The position numbers and the translations under genes were made by a program. Of a stretch of 64,000 bases of DNA, positions 7,895 to 16,957 are shown one piece after another. The stretch comes from Pseudooceanicola sp. (GTDB lineage Bacteria > Pseudomonadota > Alphaproteobacteria > Rhodobacterales > Rhodobacteraceae), in contig PAPR01000053.1 in assembly GCA_002709085.1 (NCBI GenBank), positions 32,656-96,655 of the forward strand. Direction: 5' to 3'. Below the pieces are notes generated by a model. It was not told the DNA's origin and searched no databases. It was given only the letters and a program-made list of their open reading frames with translations. Every line of letters starts with the position of its first letter. Position 1 is the stretch's first letter.

Positions 7895-10048
7895 TCATTC
7901 TGCGGAGGCCTTGCTTCTACCCGCCGTGCTCTGGACGTCGGCCCGTCCCGATTGCGCGACAGGGCGATGCAATGACAGCGCGTCCAAAGCGACAAAGCTG
8001 CCGTCCCGTGACAGGGCAAGCGGATTGATTTCGATCTCCTCGATGCTTTCATCGGCGGCAAAGGCGTCGCCGAGGCGTGACAGCTCTTGCGCCAGCGTCG
8101 CGATGTCGCCGGTCGGGCCACCCCGGTAGCCGGTGAAGAGCGGCGCACTGTCGAGGTTGTGGATCATTGCGCTGATTGCCTGCGCCGGCATCGGCAGATA
8201 GGCCATGGCGCGATCCGGCCGCAGTTCGACCTCGACCCCGCCGCGTCCGATCAGCAGCAGCGGGCCAAAGACTGGATCCCGTCGAAAGCCGACGATCAGC
8301 TCCTGGGCCACGGGTGTCATCTCTTGCAACAGGATTCCGTCCAGTCGCAGCGAACCGGCTTTGGCGATATCCATCATCTCGCGCACCGCATCGGCGATCT
8401 CGTCGGCAGAGGTCAGACCCAGCCTGACACCGCCGTGCTCGCTCTTGTGCAGCATGTCCGCGCTTTGCAGCTTTACCGCGAGCGGTGCTTTCAGCGTGTC
8501 CAGCGCGGCGCGGGCGTCTTCCGGCGATTGCACGAGCTTTTGGGCCGGGAACCTGAGATGACAATGGGCGCGTATGAAGTCCTGCGCATGAACCTCAGAA
8601 CGTGCATCGCAGGCCTCCGGACCGGGCAGGGGTGTCGGCCATTCAATTCCGGCAAGCGCGTCAGCGTGACCCTGTCCTTCGGCCAGGGCGCGCGCCTGTG
8701 TCATGGCGGCGACGGCTTGGGGAATGTCGGGATAGACCGGCAGCCCGTTGCGTTCCAACTCCGCCACCACATCGGGTCGGGCACCGATCCAGACCACAAC
8801 GACCTGCTTGCCGGCCTTGGCAAATGCACGCACCAGGCTTTGCGACAGATCGCCCGAGATGGAGCCCATCAGACCGATGAACAGCACAAAGGAGTCGTGA
8901 TGCGGCGCAGCGCCGAGCGCGTCGAGAACGCGCCCAAAGATCGAACTGTCGCCCGCCACGCCGCCTGTCACATCCAGCGGATTGTTGGCCGATACGTAGT
9001 CAGGCAGCGCCGCGTCGACCCGTTCGCAGGTCTCTGCGTCAAAGGGCGGCACGGTGAACCCGGCGTCCTCCAGTTCGTCCGCCAGCAACACACCGGCACC
9101 GCCGGACACGCTGATGACGCCGACGTTGCGCCCGGTCGGTGCGGGTTGCATCAGGACCAGCCGCGCAACGTCACCCATTTCGAGCAGAGAGTTCACCCGA
9201 AGGATACCGATCTGGTCGAACAACGCCTGATAGCGCGCGTCCTCACCCGCCAGTGCGCCGGTGTGGGAGGCCGCTGCCGCCGCGCCGGTCTCTGATCGCC
9301 CGGCCTTGATCAGCAGGATTGGCTTGCCGGCGGCGATTGCCGTTCGTGCGGCTTCGCGGAAGGCGGGGCCATCCTTGATATCCTCAATGTAGCATCCGAT
9401 CACGCGGGTATCGGGATCGCGGGCCAGATGATAGATGGCGTCCGCAACCGTCACCCCGGCCTCATTGCCGGTCGCGACCCAGGATGAAACACCGATGCCG
9501 CGCTGAAACATCATGTCGAGCCAGTAGGCACCCAGCGCACCGCTCTGCGAGACAAAGGCAAATCCGCCTTCAATCAGATCGTGGTCCTCCATCGCGGTCG
9601 TGAAGGAGGCGATGACACGATTGCGAACGTTTATGGCGCCGAGGCAATTGGGGCCCAGCAGCAGGACCCCGGCGGCGTCGCAGAGCGCGCGCAGACGTGT
9701 CTGAATCTCACCGCCCTCCGCCGACAATTCCGCAAAGCCGGACGAGAATACGACAAAGGCGCGCACGCCTGCGGTGATCCCCTCGCGGATGGCGTCCTCG
9801 ACCATCGCAGCGGGTGTGGCAACGATGGCCAGGTCAATGGGCTGGCCGATGGACGAAAGGCTGGGATATGCGGGCAGGCCCTGCACGTCGCGCGACTTTG
9901 GGTTCACCGGATAAATCGTGCCGCGATAGCCCATCTTCTTCATGTAGGCGATCGGGCGTCCGCCCAGTTTCATCTCATTCGAAGAGGCACCGACCACTGC
10001 GATTGAGGCCGGATTAAACAGAACGTCGAGTGATTTGAAGGCGGTCAT
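7895..10048 (-). CDS. Acyl-CoA ligase, ADP(NDP)-forming, fused alpha-beta subunits
   Basis: Forms an acyl-CoA from acid, CoA and ATP through an acyl-phosphate and a phosphohistidine. The 717 residues hold a CoA-binding Rossmann domain (15-50, SIAVVGASSNEMKLGGRP), succinyl-CoA-ligase-like domains with the phosphorylatable His262 in SHTGALAGED, and a C-terminal ATP-grasp domain from about 490 (LVQSPEDARAALD, PLAVKLQS, EIEINPLAL). The ligand could be acetate, propionate, a branched acid or an aromatic acid; the family does not say which. The neighbours (TRAP importer downstream, crotonase and ACADs upstream) favour activation of an imported acid. Confidence 0.87.
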   Translation of the reverse strand: MTAFKSLDVLFNPASIAVVGASSNEMKLGGRPIAYMKKMGYRGTIYPVNPKSRDVQGLPAYPSLSSIGQPIDLAIVATPAAMVEDAIREGITAGVRAFVVFSSGFAELSAEGGEIQTRLRALCDAAGVLLLGPNCLGAINVRNRVIASFTTAMEDHDLIEGGFAFVSQSGALGAYWLDMMFQRGIGVSSWVATGNEAGVTVADAIYHLARDPDTRVIGCYIEDIKDGPAFREAARTAIAAGKPILLIKAGRSETGAAAAASHTGALAGEDARYQALFDQIGILRVNSLLEMGDVARLVLMQPAPTGRNVGVISVSGGAGVLLADELEDAGFTVPPFDAETCERVDAALPDYVSANNPLDVTGGVAGDSSIFGRVLDALGAAPHHDSFVLFIGLMGSISGDLSQSLVRAFAKAGKQVVVVWIGARPDVVAELERNGLPVYPDIPQAVAAMTQARALAEGQGHADALAGIEWPTPLPGPEACDARSEVHAQDFIRAHCHLRFPAQKLVQSPEDARAALDTLKAPLAVKLQSADMLHKSEHGGVRLGLTSADEIADAVREMMDIAKAGSLRLDGILLQEMTPVAQELIVGFRRDPVFGPLLLIGRGGVEVELRPDRAMAYLPMPAQAISAMIHNLDSAPLFTGYRGGPTGDIATLAQELSRLGDAFAADESIEEIEINPLALSRDGSFVALDALSLHRPVAQSGRADVQSTAGRSKASAE

Positions 10049-10409
10049 GATTAGGCGCTTCCCTTGCTTGCGTCGTCGTCTTGCGCGGTCGCGACCTGGA
10101 TTGGGTCGCCGTGATGGACCATACGTACGCGTATGTTGTCGTCATAGCGCAGGTGCCCCAACTCAGGCCGAAACCGGCCCAATCGCGTGATAGGACCCGA
10201 ACTGGGTAGATCAGCATGCGTGAGGGTGTCGGAGGGCGACATCCGCCGGCCCCGAGGGCCATTCCGAAATGCCCGAAAACGACGGGGTTGAGCATTCGTT
10301 AGCGCGACATCCGCATCCCCGACCTGGTGGAAATGAGCGGGAGCTTCACGCACCCCGCCCATCGGAGTCTGGTCTCTTACGGTGACGCGCGCGCTGACGT
10401 GGGGGCGTG
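10049..10409. other. 361-base gap with one weakly coding-like minus-strand frame
   Basis: No recognisable gene. On the minus strand a frame stays open from inside the crotonase gene to a TAA at 10053-10051, only 2 bases before the ligase ATG at 10048. Its last part (LRYDDNIRVRMVHHGDPIQ) uses plausible codons. An ATG at 10242 would give 63 residues, but no proper ribosome site is visible. It could be a small gene, the remnant of a larger one, or chance. A hyphenated palindrome CATACG-TACG-CGTATG also lies here, near 10121-10136. Confidence 0.35.
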
Positions 10410-11228
10410 TCACGCGGGTTTGTCCTTTGCTGTCATGCGGTCCCAGTCGAACGCCAGGGGTTGCTTGTCGATGAAGCGCTGTACCGCCTCCTTGTGGTAG
10501 TCCGAGGCGAGGCAAAGTGTTTGCGCCATCGCCTCCTGATCGGCCAGTGCCCGTTGGTCGGTGTGCAGCGATTGGTTGAGAATTGCCTTGGACATTCCGG
10601 CGGCCAGACGCGAGGCATCATCGAACCGGCGCGCGAAGGCAAAGGCGGCCTCCATCAGAGCTTCGGGCTCGTGGACCTCCAGCACGATACCGAGGTCGCG
10701 GGCCTCTTCTGCACCAAGTGATCTGGCTGTCATCACCAGCTCTTTTGCGCGGGACAGGCCGACGATGCGCGGCAGCAGGAAGAACCCACCGAGGTCCGGC
10801 ACCAGCCCGATGCGCCCGAATACAGCGCAGAACCGGGCGCGGGTGGAGGCCAGCACAAAGTCCGACGCCAGCGCCAGGTTGAACCCCGCCCCGAATGCGG
10901 GCCCGTCTACCGCTGCGATGACCGGCAACTCAAGATTGCTGAGTTCGGTGAACCAGGTGTGCAGCAGGGCGATACGCTCGCGGTTCATATCGACCGGGCG
11001 TTCTTCTTCGGACAGGGCCTTGAGATCGCCACCGGCGCAGAACGCCCCGCCGCTACCGGTTATGATCAGCGATCGCAAATCGCGGTTCGCCCGGATCCGC
11101 GGCAGAATTGCGGCGATCTCTTCGCGCATGGCGATGTCCAGCGCATGACGAACGTCGGGACGGGTGAAAGTGATGACGCCTGTGCGTCCATGAATCTCGT
11201 AGGTAAGTGTCTGGAAGGTCTCGGCCAT
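10410..11228 (-). CDS. Enoyl-CoA hydratase/isomerase family protein, PaaG-like
   Basis: Crotonase-fold protein of 272 residues. The oxyanion-hole segments are present (GSGGAFCAGGDLKAL and DGPAFGAGFNLALASD). Both hydratase glutamates are missing: the first position is Asn in AGFNLAL, and the second falls in AVFGRIG. An Asp in GLVPDLGG is present instead, as in PaaG-type isomerases and dehalogenase-like members. Isomerisation of a double bond or ring-CoA is therefore likelier than hydration (inference). I chose the ATG at 11228 because GGGGGAG lies just before it; the upstream frame to 11258 lacks a site. A motif shared with the GntR promoter lies upstream at 11264-11284. Confidence 0.86.
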   Translation of the reverse strand: MAETFQTLTYEIHGRTGVITFTRPDVRHALDIAMREEIAAILPRIRANRDLRSLIITGSGGAFCAGGDLKALSEEERPVDMNRERIALLHTWFTELSNLELPVIAAVDGPAFGAGFNLALASDFVLASTRARFCAVFGRIGLVPDLGGFFLLPRIVGLSRAKELVMTARSLGAEEARDLGIVLEVHEPEALMEAAFAFARRFDDASRLAAGMSKAILNQSLHTDQRALADQEAMAQTLCLASDYHKEAVQRFIDKQPLAFDWDRMTAKDKPA

Positions 11229-11263
11229 GGCTCCCCCAATCTGGCGTGTCGTTCCCAAAGGAA

Positions 11264-11284
11264 AAACTGTTTCTAGTATAGTTT
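11264..11284 (-). promoter_or_regulatory. Candidate operator/promoter sharing an 11-mer with 1408-1418
   Basis: On the minus strand this reads AAACTATACTAG, then spacer, then AGTTT, with AAACT/AGTTT arms at the two ends. The first 11 bases match the site at 1408-1418 exactly. It sits 36 bases upstream of the crotonase start codon and contains the -10-like TATACT. Either both are promoters with similar -10 boxes, or the GntR protein binds both. Confidence 0.35.
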
Positions 11285-11390
11285 CACCGGCAGTTTGCGT
11301 CTCAAATGCTTTAAGCCTCTACTGTATGCCCGACCTCCCGACCGGCCCGAAGGCCACCCCGGCTATTCGGCCACGGAGGCGATTGCGCGG

Positions 11391-12527
11391 TCATAGGTCC
11401 AGTGAGCGTGCGATAAGGTTCCTCTGAACCTCCGACGTGCCCTCGCCGATGACGTAGACCAGCGCGTCGCGGTGGATACGCCCGACCGGGTAGTCGCGCA
11501 TGATGCCCGCGCCGCCAAAGATGCGGATCGCCTGTTCGGAGCAGCGCACAGCGGTTTCCGAGGCGACCAGCTTGACCTTGGCGGCCATTGCCGCGGTCAG
11601 CTTGCCCTGATCCACCAGCCAGGCGCCGTGGTAGACCAGCCAGCGCGCGGCCTCTATCTCGGCCTCCATATCGGCGATCTTGTGCGCGATAGCCTGGTAG
11701 GTTCCCAACGGCTTGCCGGCGATCTCACGATCACGAGCATAGGCAATCGAGGCGTCCCGTGCCGCACGCGCCATGCCCAGCGCGTTGGCCGCCACCCCGA
11801 CCCGGTTTTCGGAGAGGGAATCGAGAATGATCGGATAGGTGCCGGTCTGATGACCGAGCAAGGCATCATCCGGAACTTCCAGTCCGTCGATATGAATAAG
11901 CCCGGTTTCCGAGGCACGAATACCTTCCTTGTCGAGCTTGTTGATAACCACCGCCGAGTTCGGCAGGTCGACGATGAACAAGCTGATCGCATGCGGCTTG
12001 AGCTCGGGAGAGGTGCGCGCGGCCAGAAGCATGAAATCCGAATAGGGCGAGTTCGTGATATAGGTCTTGGCCCCGGAAATCCGCCAGCCGCCGTCGATCT
12101 TCTCGGCCTTGGTGCTGAGCGACCGAATGTTGGACCCGCCGCGCGGCTCCGACAAACCAAAGGCCCCAACCTTGGTGCCGTCAAAGGCACCGGGCAGATA
12201 TTTCGCCTTTTGCTCGGGCGTGCCCGCCTTCCAAATCGGCCAGATTCCTAGGTGTGTATGTGCCGACCAGGTGGAGGCAAAACCCTGACTGGCATAGCTC
12301 AGTTCCTCACGCACGATGCAGTCGGAAATCTTGTCCATCCCCGACCCGCCGTCCTGCGTCGGATAGCGTACGCCCAGCAGACCGAGATCCCCCCATTTGC
12401 GGAACATATCGCGGGGAAACGTCTCGTCATCATCATGCTTGCGGGCAATCGGCATGATCTCTTCGGCGGCAAAGCGTCTGACGGTGTCGCGGACCTGCTC
12501 ATGTTCTTGAGTGAAGCTGAAATCCAT
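11391..12527 (-). CDS. Acyl-CoA dehydrogenase
   Basis: ACAD of 378 residues with the full fold: FGLSEPRGGSNIRSL in the beta domain, IAGKPLGTYQAIAHKIADME, and a canonical catalytic segment GEGTSEVQRNLIA at the C-terminus, with the Glu that acts as base in medium- and short-chain enzymes. The start at 12527 follows AGGGGACAG. It lies 96 bases downstream of a second, quite different ACAD. Two ACADs in one cluster fit a branched substrate desaturated at two stages (inference). The chain-length preference cannot be read. Confidence 0.88.
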   Translation of the reverse strand: MDFSFTQEHEQVRDTVRRFAAEEIMPIARKHDDDETFPRDMFRKWGDLGLLGVRYPTQDGGSGMDKISDCIVREELSYASQGFASTWSAHTHLGIWPIWKAGTPEQKAKYLPGAFDGTKVGAFGLSEPRGGSNIRSLSTKAEKIDGGWRISGAKTYITNSPYSDFMLLAARTSPELKPHAISLFIVDLPNSAVVINKLDKEGIRASETGLIHIDGLEVPDDALLGHQTGTYPIILDSLSENRVGVAANALGMARAARDASIAYARDREIAGKPLGTYQAIAHKIADMEAEIEAARWLVYHGAWLVDQGKLTAAMAAKVKLVASETAVRCSEQAIRIFGGAGIMRDYPVGRIHRDALVYVIGEGTSEVQRNLIARSLDL

Positions 12528-12623
12528 TCTTTATACTGTCCCCTGTAGGAAATTTTTGCTGACAACCGTACCGACATGCGGGGCCCCGAGAACGTTCAAC
12601 GGGGCGCGCATGTCCTCGGGCGC

Positions 12624-13778
12624 TCAATCTTTCGGAAAGATACCCATCTTCTTTGCAATCACCTGCAACATCACCTCGTTGGCACCACCGCCAACGGCTG
12701 TCTGGCGGGCCTCGCGGTAGACGCGCGTGATGAAGTTGTCGTTCACGATGCCCTGGCCGCCCCAGAACTGGGTCAGCTCGACCGGTATCTCCATCGACAA
12801 CCTGCCGATCATGTACTTGGCCATCGACGCCAGCTTGGTCACGTCCTCTCCGGCCAGATGCGCTTCGAGCGCGCGGTAGAGCAGGGAGCGGACCGCCTCG
12901 ACCTGGGTCTGCATCTCGGCCAGCTTGAAGTAGATATACTGATTGTCGAGAAGCGGCTTGCCAAAGGCCTTGCGCTGGCGAAGGTACTCGATGGTCTCAT
13001 TGATGGCGATGTCCAGGAACCGCCAGGACCGGGCCACGACGAACAGGCGTTCCTCCTGGAACTGCTGCATTTGGTAGAGAAACCCGCGGCCTTCTTCGCC
13101 GATCAGGTTGGCCTGGGGAATGCGCACATCGTCAAAGAACAAAAGCGCAGTGTCCGATGACTTGTACCCCACCTTGTCGAGCTTCTTGCCCACGGTGATG
13201 CCGGGGGTATCCAGCGGCAGAACGATCAGCGACTTGTTCTTGTGCGGCGCGTTTTCGGTGCCGGTATTGACCAGAAGGCAGATCCAGTCACCCTGAACGC
13301 CGTTGGTGATCCACATCTTGGATCCGTTGATGATGTAGTCGCCGCCGTCCTTGCGTGCGGTGGTTTTCAGGCTTGCCACGTCAGAGCCTGCGCCGGCTTC
13401 GCTGACCCCGATACAGCCGACCAGATCGCCGGCAATCGTGGGGGCCAGGAACTCTTCCTTCAGGCGGTCGCTGCCGTAATTGGCCAGCGCCGGGGTGCAC
13501 ATATTGGTCTGCACGCCGATGGCCGAACAGATGCCCATGGTGCGGATGCCGCCCAGTTCCTCGGCAAAGACGATCTCGTAGGACAGGTCCAACGCCATGC
13601 CGCCGTAAGCCTCGGGCTTGCCGATGCCGAGCAGGCCAGCGTTGCCAAAGGCTTTCATCACCTGACGAGCCGGAAAAATCCCCTCTTCTTCCCATTGATC
13701 GACAAAGGGATTCACATGGGTATCGACCACTGCGCGAGTGGTTCGGCGCAGGGCTTCGTGGTCTTCGTTCCAGATCAT
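12624..13778 (-). CDS. Acyl-CoA dehydrogenase, resembling citronellyl-CoA dehydrogenases
   Basis: ACAD of 384 residues. Segments such as EEEGIFPARQVMKAFG, GVQTNMCTPALA and GCIGVSEAGAGSDVASLKTT strongly recall the AtuD-type citronellyl-CoA dehydrogenases of acyclic terpene breakdown; that match is from memory and was not searched. At the C-terminus the usual EGTxE is GGGANEVM, so the canonical Glu is Gly and another residue must be the base. It overlaps the MaoC stop codon by 4 bases (ATGA, 13778-13775), so the two are co-translated. It probably acts on a branched acyl-CoA. Confidence 0.87.
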   Translation of the reverse strand: MIWNEDHEALRRTTRAVVDTHVNPFVDQWEEEGIFPARQVMKAFGNAGLLGIGKPEAYGGMALDLSYEIVFAEELGGIRTMGICSAIGVQTNMCTPALANYGSDRLKEEFLAPTIAGDLVGCIGVSEAGAGSDVASLKTTARKDGGDYIINGSKMWITNGVQGDWICLLVNTGTENAPHKNKSLIVLPLDTPGITVGKKLDKVGYKSSDTALLFFDDVRIPQANLIGEEGRGFLYQMQQFQEERLFVVARSWRFLDIAINETIEYLRQRKAFGKPLLDNQYIYFKLAEMQTQVEAVRSLLYRALEAHLAGEDVTKLASMAKYMIGRLSMEIPVELTQFWGGQGIVNDNFITRVYREARQTAVGGGANEVMLQVIAKKMGIFPKD

Positions 13779-14227
13779 GCTGCGCCCTCCTGACGAGGAC
13801 GGCGACGCACGATCAGATGCGCTTCGCCGATCTGGGAGACCTGGTTGTCGGGCGCGATAACGCGAACCTCAAAGATGATCTGACCTTGCAACTTACCCCC
13901 GCCGCTACGCCCGATCACCGTTGCGTCGGCGGTGAGAACATCGCCGACAAAGGCCGGCGAGAGGAAACGCCAGGGACCAAGCTGACCCATCGCGACCAGG
14001 CTATCACTCAGGAGGTTGCCGACCGAGGCCATCGCCTGCGCCACTGGATGCGGGCCATGCGCGATTGCGCGGCCAAAGCGGTTGTCCGAGCTGGTGTTGA
14101 TCGGGTGAAAGGCGCCGAATAACTCCGAATGTCGGCCAATCCGCTCGGCGCTGCAATCGATGTCGGGCAAGGTCAGCAGCATCCCTGGCAGCAGGTCTTC
14201 ATACCAGTAGTTAGTCGTCGATGTCAT
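13775..14227 (-). CDS. MaoC-like (R)-specific hydratase
   Basis: Single hot-dog-fold protein of 150 residues expected to hydrate an enoyl-CoA. The MaoC signature is in HPINTSSDNRFGRAIAHGPHPVAQAM, with the Asp/His pair spread as in the family, and a later AFVGDVLTADATV. The first gene of a short operon with the ACAD at 12624, overlapping it by 4 bases. It has N-terminal YWYEDLLPGMLL, typical of MaoC entry strands. Upstream is a long gene-poor stretch that should hold its promoter. Confidence 0.85.
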   Translation of the reverse strand: MTSTTNYWYEDLLPGMLLTLPDIDCSAERIGRHSELFGAFHPINTSSDNRFGRAIAHGPHPVAQAMASVGNLLSDSLVAMGQLGPWRFLSPAFVGDVLTADATVIGRSGGGKLQGQIIFEVRVIAPDNQVSQIGEAHLIVRRRPRQEGAA

Positions 14228-14757
14228 TTGCGTCCTCCTCTGCAGGCAGAAGTATCATCCAATGACAGATGAATCACAAGTCATAATTCGCCCTGCGGTC
14301 TGTCGGAACGTTCCAGATCCAGCAGATCGCAACAGAGCGATGCCGCACAGTGCCTCGCCATTCTGAGGTGATGTCGTGATAGGGCCGATCGCGAGAGGGG
14401 GAAGGTTACTGGCGGTCTGTAATCTCACCGCAACGGAGGCGATCCGTAAAGCACAAGTGCCCCGGTCCAGCGTCCCCTGTTCCGCCCACACAATGCCTAT
14501 CAACGCGGAATAGATATTGGTGGCCTGATCGAAATTGATCAGGGCTTCGTACATCCGTGCCGTGAGCAGGTTAATCAGGAGGGCGGGTTCAGCGTCAGGT
14601 CGCGCGCGACCCGACCCTACCGCGCGGCTTTTGCAGATACCGCGCCGTGGCCGGGTTATTGATCCGAACGCCCATAAGATTTCCTGACGCTATACCGAAC
14701 TACCGAAGGACTGTAGGGGTCGATCACTCCCCGGCCAAACAGTCCCCGGCGAGATCC
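14228..14757. other. 530-base gene-poor region between TetR end and MaoC start
   Basis: A 99-codon minus-strand frame (14255-14554) exists, but it has no ribosome site, resembles nothing I know and shows weak third-position GC bias, so I do not call it. Near 14598-14611 is a perfect 14-base palindrome, GGTCGCGCGCGACC. Near the MaoC start, ATGAC and GTCAT arms flank GATGAATCA, a possible operator. The stretch probably holds the 3' end of the long operon ending in TetR and the MaoC promoter. Confidence 0.45.
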
Positions 14758-15423
14758 TCAGCGAAACAGACCTGACTGCATCAGGCGGCCATAGGCCTGA
14801 ATGGCGCTCTCGGGGATGGTGCCCTGCTCTTTGTATAGCATCGCGACATAGCCGCGCGCTCCCAGCATGATGGCCACCGTCGCTTCGAGTTCGGCATCCG
14901 GCATCTCGCGGATGTCGTTGGACGCCATGGCGCGTTTCAGGGCGCGGATATAGCCGTCGCTCAAGCGCCGGATATGTTCGTCGTGGGCCTTGGGGGCGAA
15001 CACCTCGGCCTCGTACAGCACCCGGTAAAATCCGGGGGTTTCGCGAAGATAGTCGCAATAGGCGCGAAAGCGGGCGATATCCCGGTCGATCCCGGTGCCC
15101 GCTTCGACCAGATCGGCGGTGATCTGATCGGTCATCTGCAAGCCGACAAAGGGCAGCAGGACATCGAACAGTCCCTGCCGGTCCTTGAAGTAATTGTAGA
15201 ACGTTCCGTGCGCGACGCCGGCGGCCTCGGTTATCTTGGCGATGGTCGTCGCCGCATATCCATATTCACCGACAATATCCGCAGCCGCGTGCATCAGGTT
15301 GAGATAGGTCTGCTGCGCCTTTTCTTCACGGCTCGGCTTGGCTTTCCGCACGGGGCGGTCAAATGACAGTGGCGTCGCAATCTTGGTGTTTTTTTCGTTG
15401 CGGCTTGGCAATAACTTGTCCAC
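14758..15423 (-). CDS. TetR/AcrR-family regulator
   Basis: Repressor-type regulator of 221 residues. The helix-turn-helix is at about 38-85 (AADIVGEYGYAATTIAKIT, then GVAHGTFYNYFKDRQGLFDVLL). The basic N-terminal extension is longer than usual. The start I use is a GTG at 15423, 6 bases after the ligase stop; no good ribosome site is visible and a downstream start is possible. It is the last gene of the E1-E2-ACAD-ligase operon, so it probably senses an acyl-CoA of that pathway and may bind the inverted repeat at 22275-22301. Confidence 0.85.
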   Translation of the reverse strand: MDKLLPSRNEKNTKIATPLSFDRPVRKAKPSREEKAQQTYLNLMHAAADIVGEYGYAATTIAKITEAAGVAHGTFYNYFKDRQGLFDVLLPFVGLQMTDQITADLVEAGTGIDRDIARFRAYCDYLRETPGFYRVLYEAEVFAPKAHDEHIRRLSDGYIRALKRAMASNDIREMPDAELEATVAIMLGARGYVAMLYKEQGTIPESAIQAYGRLMQSGLFR

Positions 15424-15429
15424 GGCTTT

Positions 15430-16932
15430 TTAGGTGTCGGAAAGAACCTGGTCTCGTAGCACGCGTTTCAGGATCTTTCCAGACGGATTGCGCGGCAATT
15501 CGTCCACCACGCGCAGGCCCTTGGGGCACTTGAAACCGGCCAGATGCTCGCGGCAAAAACCGGCCAGTTGATCGAAATCCAGACTCGTGTCGGGTTCCAG
15601 CACGACCACGGCCAGCGGGACCTCTCCCCATTTCGGATCCGGGCTGGCGATGACGGCCACGTCCGCGACTTCGGGAATCATGTGGATGACCCTCTCCAAC
15701 TCCGAGGAGGCAATGTTCTCACCGCCCGAGATGATCATATCCTTCTTGCGGTCGGTGAGGAACAAGAAGCCGTCCTCATCCAGATATCCCACGTCGCCCG
15801 AGCGCAGAAAGCCGTCGGGATGCATCGCCGCGATACTTCGCTGGGGGTCGTTCCAGTATCCACGCGTCACCTTGGGGCCCCGCATGCAGATTTCGCCGGA
15901 AACGTCCGGAGGCAGGGCGACGCCGGCGTCGTCGCGGATTTCCAGTTCCACCATGCTGACCGGGCGACCGACCGAACCGATTTTCTCGATCTCGCGCCCC
16001 GGCTCCATCATCGTGTCGCCCGAGACGGTCTCGGTCATGCCGTAAGCGTCGATGTAGCGGGCCGAGGAGAACACCTTGCCAAAGTCACGTATCCGGCTTT
16101 GCGGTGTACGATCCCCGCCCGCGATGCACCATTTCAGCGAAGAGAGGTCAGGCAGCGTGCCGCGGTCCAGCGCCAGGATGCCGCTGGTCATGACCGGGGC
16201 CAGCCAGATACCGGTGATCTTTTCGTCAGCGATGGTCGTGACCACATCTTTCGGGTCAAAGTCACGCAAAACCACAAGCGTGCCGCCCATCCCATGAACG
16301 GCGAGTCCCGGCAGATCGCAGGCACCGACATGGTACAGCGGCCCCACCATGCACAGCCGGTCACAGGCGCGCAGTTGCAGGGCTGTGACCATGTCCATGT
16401 TCTTGTAATGCAGGTTGTCGTAGCTGTGTGTCACACCCTTGGGCCGGTCCGTGGTGCCCGAGGTATACATCACCCGAAACAGATCTTCGCCCGCGCGTGG
16501 GTGGACCCGCCGGACCGGGTCGCCGCGCAGTGCGCCACGCGCATCGGCCTGCGCGGCCTCATCCAGCAGGACAGTCGGCTGCTGGAGGCTCGCGAGCGCC
16601 GGAGCAAATTCGGTATCGCCGATCACCAAGTCTGCCCCGGCGTGATCGACGATATAGGCGACCTCTTCACCCGAAAGGCGATAGTTCACGGGCAATGACA
16701 CCGCGCCCAGATGCGATATCGCGTAGAGCAGTTCGATGAACGCCGAGGAGTTCTTCATCATCAGCGCTACGATGCTGCCGGGGCCGATGCCCTCGGCGCG
16801 CAACCCGCCGGCGATCTCCTGAACCCTTTCGTTCAGAGCCTGCCAGCTCAGGCGCGTCCCGTCGTAGATTAGCGCCTCGGACCCCGGAGTGACACGGGCG
16901 TGATACATCAGCTGTGTGGTCAGGTTATGCAT
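15430..16932 (-). CDS. AMP-forming acyl-CoA ligase
   Basis: Adenylates a carboxylic acid and transfers it to CoA. The 500 residues contain the family motifs: YTSGTTDRPKGVTHS (nucleotide loop), DAYGMTETVSG, SGDVGYLDEDGFLFLTDRKK and the C-terminal PRNPSGKILKR with its essential Lys. It lies 25 bases after the ACAD at 16958 and 6 bases before TetR. It probably provides the acyl-CoA substrate for that ACAD. The exact acid is unknown; the fold covers medium-chain, aromatic and branched acids. Confidence 0.89.
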   Translation of the reverse strand: MHNLTTQLMYHARVTPGSEALIYDGTRLSWQALNERVQEIAGGLRAEGIGPGSIVALMMKNSSAFIELLYAISHLGAVSLPVNYRLSGEEVAYIVDHAGADLVIGDTEFAPALASLQQPTVLLDEAAQADARGALRGDPVRRVHPRAGEDLFRVMYTSGTTDRPKGVTHSYDNLHYKNMDMVTALQLRACDRLCMVGPLYHVGACDLPGLAVHGMGGTLVVLRDFDPKDVVTTIADEKITGIWLAPVMTSGILALDRGTLPDLSSLKWCIAGGDRTPQSRIRDFGKVFSSARYIDAYGMTETVSGDTMMEPGREIEKIGSVGRPVSMVELEIRDDAGVALPPDVSGEICMRGPKVTRGYWNDPQRSIAAMHPDGFLRSGDVGYLDEDGFLFLTDRKKDMIISGGENIASSELERVIHMIPEVADVAVIASPDPKWGEVPLAVVVLEPDTSLDFDQLAGFCREHLAGFKCPKGLRVVDELPRNPSGKILKRVLRDQVLSDT

Positions 16933-16957
16933 GGTGGCTGCCTTTCGGCGGGGGGCC

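Noticed and set aside
8087..9295. A 402-codon plus-strand frame
   Set aside because: Antisense to the ADP-forming ligase; rich in His, Gln and Arg and without family motifs.
14255..14554. A 99-codon minus-strand frame in a gene-poor region
   Set aside because: No ribosome site, weak third-position GC bias and no recognisable motif, so kept only as a note in the region entry.
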